Positions 15,500 through 18,355 of a DNA stretch of 18,355 nt are shown here, piece by piece. Under the pieces are notes generated by a model. That model was not told where the DNA came from. It ran no database searches and was given only the letters and a program-made list of their open reading frames with translations. The translations under genes were made by a program, and so were the position numbers. Source of the stretch: an uncultured Pseudomonas sp. (GTDB taxonomy: Bacteria > Pseudomonadota > Gammaproteobacteria > Pseudomonadales > Pseudomonadaceae); the NCBI RefSeq assembly GCF_946885885.1, contig NZ_CAMPHN010000085.1:1-18355 (forward strand). Direction: 5' to 3'. Numbering within the stretch: the stretch's first letter is position 1; each line of letters starts with the position of its first letter.

Positions 15500-16515
15500 G
15501 TCTGCAGATTGAGCCGAATGTCTCGCTGAAACCCCACAACAGCTTTGGCGTGGCGGTGTCGGCGCGCTGGTTCGCCGAAGCCTACGATGACTTGGATGTA
15601 TTGCAGGCCCTGGCCTATGCGGCCGAACGGCAGCTGCCGTTGCAGGTGCTCGGCGGTGGCAGCAATCTGTTGTTGACCGGTGATGTCGACGCGCTGGTGC
15701 TGCGGATGGCCAGTCGAGGTATCCGCATCTTGCAGGATGACGGTGAGCAGGTGCTGGTCGAAGCGGAGGCGGGCGAGCCCTGGCATCCCTTTGTGCTCTG
15801 GACGTTGCAACAGGGTTTCGCCGGCCTGGAAAACCTCAGCCTGATCCCCGGTACCGTCGGGGCCGCGCCAATGCAGAATATCGGCGCTTATGGCGTCGAA
15901 CTCAAAGACCTGTTCGCCGGTTTGACCGCCCTGGATCGCCGCAGCGGCGAGCTGCGCGAGTTCGGCTTGGCGGAATGCGATTTCGCCTACCGCGACAGTC
16001 TGTTCAAGCGTGAGGCTGGGCGTTGGTTGATTATGCGCGTGCGCTTCGCCCTGAGTCGTTCGGCGGCGCTGCATCTGGACTATGGCCCGGTGCGCCAGCG
16101 CCTGGCGGAGCAGGGCATAGCGGAGCCGGCGGCGATGGATGTGAGTCGCGCTATTTGCGCGATCCGCAGTGAAAAGCTGCCTGATCCGGCGCAATTGGGC
16201 AATGCCGGCAGTTTTTTCAAAAACCCCCTGGTGTCGGCCGAGCAGGCCGAGCGCCTGCGCGCCGAATATCCGGATCTGGTGGCCTATCCGCAGGCCGACG
16301 GCCGGGTCAAGCTGGCAGCGGGTTGGTTGATCGAACGGGCCGGCTGGAAGGGCTTTCGTGACGGCGACGCCGGTGTGCATCGGTTGCAGGCCCTGGTGTT
16401 GGTCAACTATGGCCAGGCGACGGGGTCGCAGTTGTTGGCGTTGGCGCGGCGGATTCAGGCGGACATCGTCCAGCGTTTCGCAGTCGAGCTGGAGATGGAG
16501 CCAAACCTGCTGTAA
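15496..16515 (+). CDS. murB: UDP-N-acetylenolpyruvoylglucosamine reductase
   Basis: MurB reduces UDP-GlcNAc-enolpyruvate with NADPH to UDP-MurNAc, an early cytoplasmic step of peptidoglycan synthesis. The 339-residue protein is of the E. coli-like type I form. FAD-binding segments are VLGGGSNLLLT and PGTVGAAPMQNIGAYG. YRDSLFK carries the active-site arginine region, NAGSFFKNP carries the proton-donating Ser239, and Glu335 near the C-terminus (MEPN) matches the second catalytic residue. AAGGGA lies six bases before the ATG. It is the last gene of the exbB-to-murB operon; a terminator begins 27 bases after its stop. Confidence 0.97.
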   Translation: MSLQIEPNVSLKPHNSFGVAVSARWFAEAYDDLDVLQALAYAAERQLPLQVLGGGSNLLLTGDVDALVLRMASRGIRILQDDGEQVLVEAEAGEPWHPFVLWTLQQGFAGLENLSLIPGTVGAAPMQNIGAYGVELKDLFAGLTALDRRSGELREFGLAECDFAYRDSLFKREAGRWLIMRVRFALSRSAALHLDYGPVRQRLAEQGIAEPAAMDVSRAICAIRSEKLPDPAQLGNAGSFFKNPLVSAEQAERLRAEYPDLVAYPQADGRVKLAAGWLIERAGWKGFRDGDAGVHRLQALVLVNYGQATGSQLLALARRIQADIVQRFAVELEMEPNLL

Positions 16516-16541
16516 GCCGGATTTGGTTTTAGCCGGAAAGC

Positions 16542-16571
16542 AAAAGGGGATGCCGAAGCATCCCCTTTTTT
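16542..16571. terminator. Bidirectional intrinsic terminator, murB / rne
   Basis: The arms AAAAGGGGATGC (16542-16553) and GCATCCCCTTTT (16558-16569) pair perfectly over 12 bases around a CGAA loop, with six T on the plus strand (16566-16571). Read on the minus strand the loop is C(UUCG)G, an exceptionally stable tetraloop, followed by TTTTG. It serves the convergent murB and rne genes. Confidence 0.94.
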
Positions 16572-16586
16572 ATTGCCTGCGCAGCA

Positions 16587-18355
16587 TCAGATGTGCGACT
16601 TGACCGCTTCGTCGTTGCGCTGCTCTTCGCTTTCGCTTTCGCGATCGGTCTCGGCTTCTGCCTCGGCCGTTGGTGCAGGGCTCTCCGCTTCAGGGCTTTC
16701 TGCCGCAGCGCTTTGCGGTACAACTGGTTGCGCTTCTGCTTCCGCTTCCGGTTTAGGCGCTTTGGCTTCGTCGCTGGCCTGGGCAGGTGCCGTAGGTTCT
16801 ACGGCAGCTTGAACCTCGACGACCTCGGGGCTTGGAGCAGGTGTCTCGGCTTGCGCAGCAGCTTCTGCTGCTTCACGGGCCAAGCGTTCGGCTTCACGCT
16901 GACGACGACGCACTTCGCGCGGATCGTTGGGTGCGCGGCCGGTGCTGGCGGCAGCAGGTGCTTGTGGCGCCAGCGCAGCCGGTGCTTCAACCACGGGCTC
17001 GGCTGCGACGGCTGCTGGCTCGGCAGCAGCCACCTCAGGCTGTTCATTCTGAACGGCCGGCTGTTCGGCGACGACCGATGCCGTTTCGCTCGCTACTGGC
17101 ATCTCGGCTTCGATGGCGATCTGAGGTTCAGCTGCTTCGACGGCCGGGGAGCTGATGAGTTCGGCTTGCGGCGACTCTTCAGCAGCCTGCGCTGCTTCGC
17201 TCTTCTGCTCGGTAGATGCGACTTCGGCAACGGCTTCGTCGGCTGCCACTGCTGCGCTGGCGGCGACAACAGCTACGGTGGCGGTGTCGGCACTCTCTTC
17301 GCTGCTTTCTTCGCTACCTTCGATCAGGTTGCCGTTGGCATCGCGTTGGCGCTCGCGGCGATTACTGCGGCGACGCTGGCCGCGGGAGCGGCGGCGAGGA
17401 CGCTCGCCGTTCTCGTTGCCTTCCTGCTCGTCGTCTTGCTGTTCCGCGTTGTTCAGCGCTTCTTCATCGACTACCGCTTCGCTGCGCGGTTGCCGCTCTT
17501 CGCGTGGCGGGCGTGGCTGACGCGGCTCGCGCTGCGGACGCTCGGCACGCACTTCTTCGCTGCTCGGGCTCGACTCGGCGGCCGCCGGGGCTGCATCCAG
17601 CGGCTCCCGCAGTTCGCGTGGTTGACGCTCTTCACGCGGTTTGCGCTCGCGCGGCTGACGCTCCTCGCGGGGCGGGCGGGACTGGCGCACTTCCTGCGGC
17701 TCGCGCACCTCCACCGCTTCGCGTGGGCTGCGTTCTTCGCGTGGGGCACGTTCTTCACGCGGAGCGCGTTCGGCGCGTGCTTGGCGCTCCTCGCGTGGTG
17801 CGCGTTCTTCACGCGGCGCACGCTCTTCGCGCGGTTTGCGTTCTTCGTCGCGACGGCCGCCACGACTGCGGTTCTGCTGGCGACCGTTACGGCGTTCGTC
17901 GCTACGCGGTTTGCGCTCGCCGGACTTTTTCTCGACGGCCTGCGGCTTTTCTTCTTCCTTGCCGGCAAACAGGCTGACCAGGGATTTCACCAAGCCTCTG
18001 AACAGGCTCGGTTCGATGGTCGCCGGCGCCTCGGCGACGGGCGCGCTCGGGGTCGGCGCTGTACGCTGCGGTGCGGCTTTGATCGCGGCTTCCTGGCGAA
18101 CCAGGGTGCGGGTGGCGGCAGCAGGTTGCGCCTCTTCCACTTCGATGGCGGCCATTTCATAGCTGGACAGGCCGGATTGCGCTTCCGGGCTGTCGTCACG
18201 GATGCGTTGCACTTCGAAGTGCGGTGTTTCCAGGTGATCGTTCGGCAGGATGACGATGCGCGCGCGGCTGCGCAGTTCGATCTTGGTGATCGAGTTGCGT
18301 TTTTCGTTGAGCAGGAAAGCGGCGACCGGAATCGGCACCTGGGCGCGGACTTCGG
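16587..18355 (-). CDS. rne: Ribonuclease E, C-terminal scaffold region (5' partial)
   Basis: RNase E is the essential endonuclease of mRNA decay and rRNA processing, and its disordered tail assembles the degradosome. The frame is open through the window edge and begins EVRAQVPIPVAAFLLNEKR, the end of the catalytic half as in E. coli; the active site is outside. About 589 residues are visible. Counting from the Val codon at 18336-18338 as residue 1, there is an amphipathic stretch SLFRGLVKSLVSLFAG (111-126) likely to attach to the membrane, an Arg/Glu-rich region with repeated PREER units (about 164-286), an arginine-rich stretch (about 313-332) likely to bind RNA, an Ala/Glu/Pro-rich acidic region, NDPRE (471-475) followed by a basic helix, and an acidic tail ending EAVKSHI. 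The low complexity is normal for this domain. The true start and 5' leader are not in the window. Confidence 0.95.
   Translation of the reverse strand, partial: EVRAQVPIPVAAFLLNEKRNSITKIELRSRARIVILPNDHLETPHFEVQRIRDDSPEAQSGLSSYEMAAIEVEEAQPAAATRTLVRQEAAIKAAPQRTAPTPSAPVAEAPATIEPSLFRGLVKSLVSLFAGKEEEKPQAVEKKSGERKPRSDERRNGRQQNRSRGGRRDEERKPREERAPREERAPREERQARAERAPREERAPREERSPREAVEVREPQEVRQSRPPREERQPRERKPREERQPRELREPLDAAPAAAESSPSSEEVRAERPQREPRQPRPPREERQPRSEAVVDEEALNNAEQQDDEQEGNENGERPRRRSRGQRRRSNRRERQRDANGNLIEGSEESSEESADTATVAVVAASAAVAADEAVAEVASTEQKSEAAQAAEESPQAELISSPAVEAAEPQIAIEAEMPVASETASVVAEQPAVQNEQPEVAAAEPAAVAAEPVVEAPAALAPQAPAAASTGRAPNDPREVRRRQREAERLAREAAEAAAQAETPAPSPEVVEVQAAVEPTAPAQASDEAKAPKPEAEAEAQPVVPQSAAAESPEAESPAPTAEAEAETDRESESEEQRNDEAVKSHI
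16917..16928 (-). other. NDPR short linear motif in the RNase E tail
   Basis: These codons encode Asn-Asp-Pro-Arg within GRAPNDPREVRRRQREAERL. As I recall, an NDPR motif has been described as a conserved short interaction motif in the P. aeruginosa RNase E scaffold. It stands out as an ordered-looking, charged helix start between Ala/Pro-rich disordered stretches. Confidence 0.6.
17481..17849 (-). repeat. REER-repeat region in the RNase E tail
   Basis: The DNA encodes degenerate seven-residue units of the form (A/Q/K/S)PREER. The main block is at 17718-17849, with units such as KPREER, APREER, APREER, QARAER, APREER, APREER, SPREAV. A second block is at 17613-17675 (PPREER, QPRERKPREER) and a third at 17481-17513 (PPREERQPR). 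The codons repeat imperfectly, so the tract is likely to vary in copy number between strains. Confidence 0.85.
17961..18008 (-). other. Predicted membrane-targeting amphipathic helix of RNase E
   Basis: The codons for SLFRGLVKSLVSLFAG give a helix with hydrophobic Leu/Val/Phe on one face and Arg, Lys and Ser on the other, just after the catalytic half. E. coli RNase E has a membrane-binding helix in the comparable place. The assignment here is by position and pattern only. Confidence 0.6.

Noticed and set aside
16515..16540. Repeated AGCCGG just after murB
   Set aside because: Two direct copies about 18 bases apart with no stem and T-run of their own; the terminator at 16542-16571 explains transcript ending.
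17216..17977. Open plus-strand frame opposite the RNase E tail, rich in Arg, Ala and Leu
   Set aside because: Its composition is the complement of the Glu/Arg/Ala repeats of rne, with no recognisable domain; an artefact of the low-complexity region.

Overview
The window looks like part of a Pseudomonas-type gammaproteobacterial chromosome. It is GC-rich, and from memory its gene order (nqrF-apbE-nqrM-sthA / GDPD-small protein-PilZ / lolC-lolD-lolE / DUF2062 / comEC-exbB-exbD-lpxK-Trm112-kdsB-LMW PTP-murB / rne) matches the stretch of Pseudomonas aeruginosa from nqrF to rne. No insertion sequence, prophage, tRNA, rRNA or CRISPR array is visible. No gene looks broken. Only nqrF (5' end) and rne (5' end, minus strand) are cut by the window edges.

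Layout. (1) 1-3862, plus strand: the end of the Na+-NQR operon (nqrF, the FMN transferase apbE and the Fe-delivery factor nqrM), then sthA, the soluble NAD(P)+ transhydrogenase. Together these form a redox block. (2) 4021-5645, minus strand: a compact three-gene operon reading from an atypical PilZ protein through a small exported protein of unknown function to a cytoplasmic glycerophosphodiester phosphodiesterase. (3) 5738-8923, plus strand: the lipoprotein-release ABC transporter lolC-lolD-lolE with overlapping genes. (4) 8966-9499, minus strand: a DUF2062 membrane protein. (5) 9674-16515, plus strand: comEC, then a tightly packed envelope operon with an ExbB/ExbD proton channel, LpxK (lipid A 4'-kinase), a Trm112-like zinc-ribbon protein, KdsB (CMP-Kdo synthesis), a low-molecular-weight protein tyrosine phosphatase and MurB (peptidoglycan precursor). 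(6) 16587-18355, minus strand: the disordered C-terminal scaffold of RNase E.

The three convergent junctions (sthA/GDPD, lolE/DUF2062, murB/rne) each carry one compact A-stem-loop-T hairpin that can stop transcription from both sides. No gap between genes exceeds 180 bases.

Most of the window is conserved housekeeping sequence for the envelope, respiration and RNA decay. I see no clearly new defence or mobile system. The points most worth a second look are the PilZ/small protein/GDPD operon, which may link c-di-GMP to phospholipid head-group turnover, the divergent PilZ motifs, the two similar LolC/LolE subunits that both have Hook-like loops, the ExbBD pair without TonB inside an LPS operon, and the RNase E scaffold with REER repeats and an NDPR motif.
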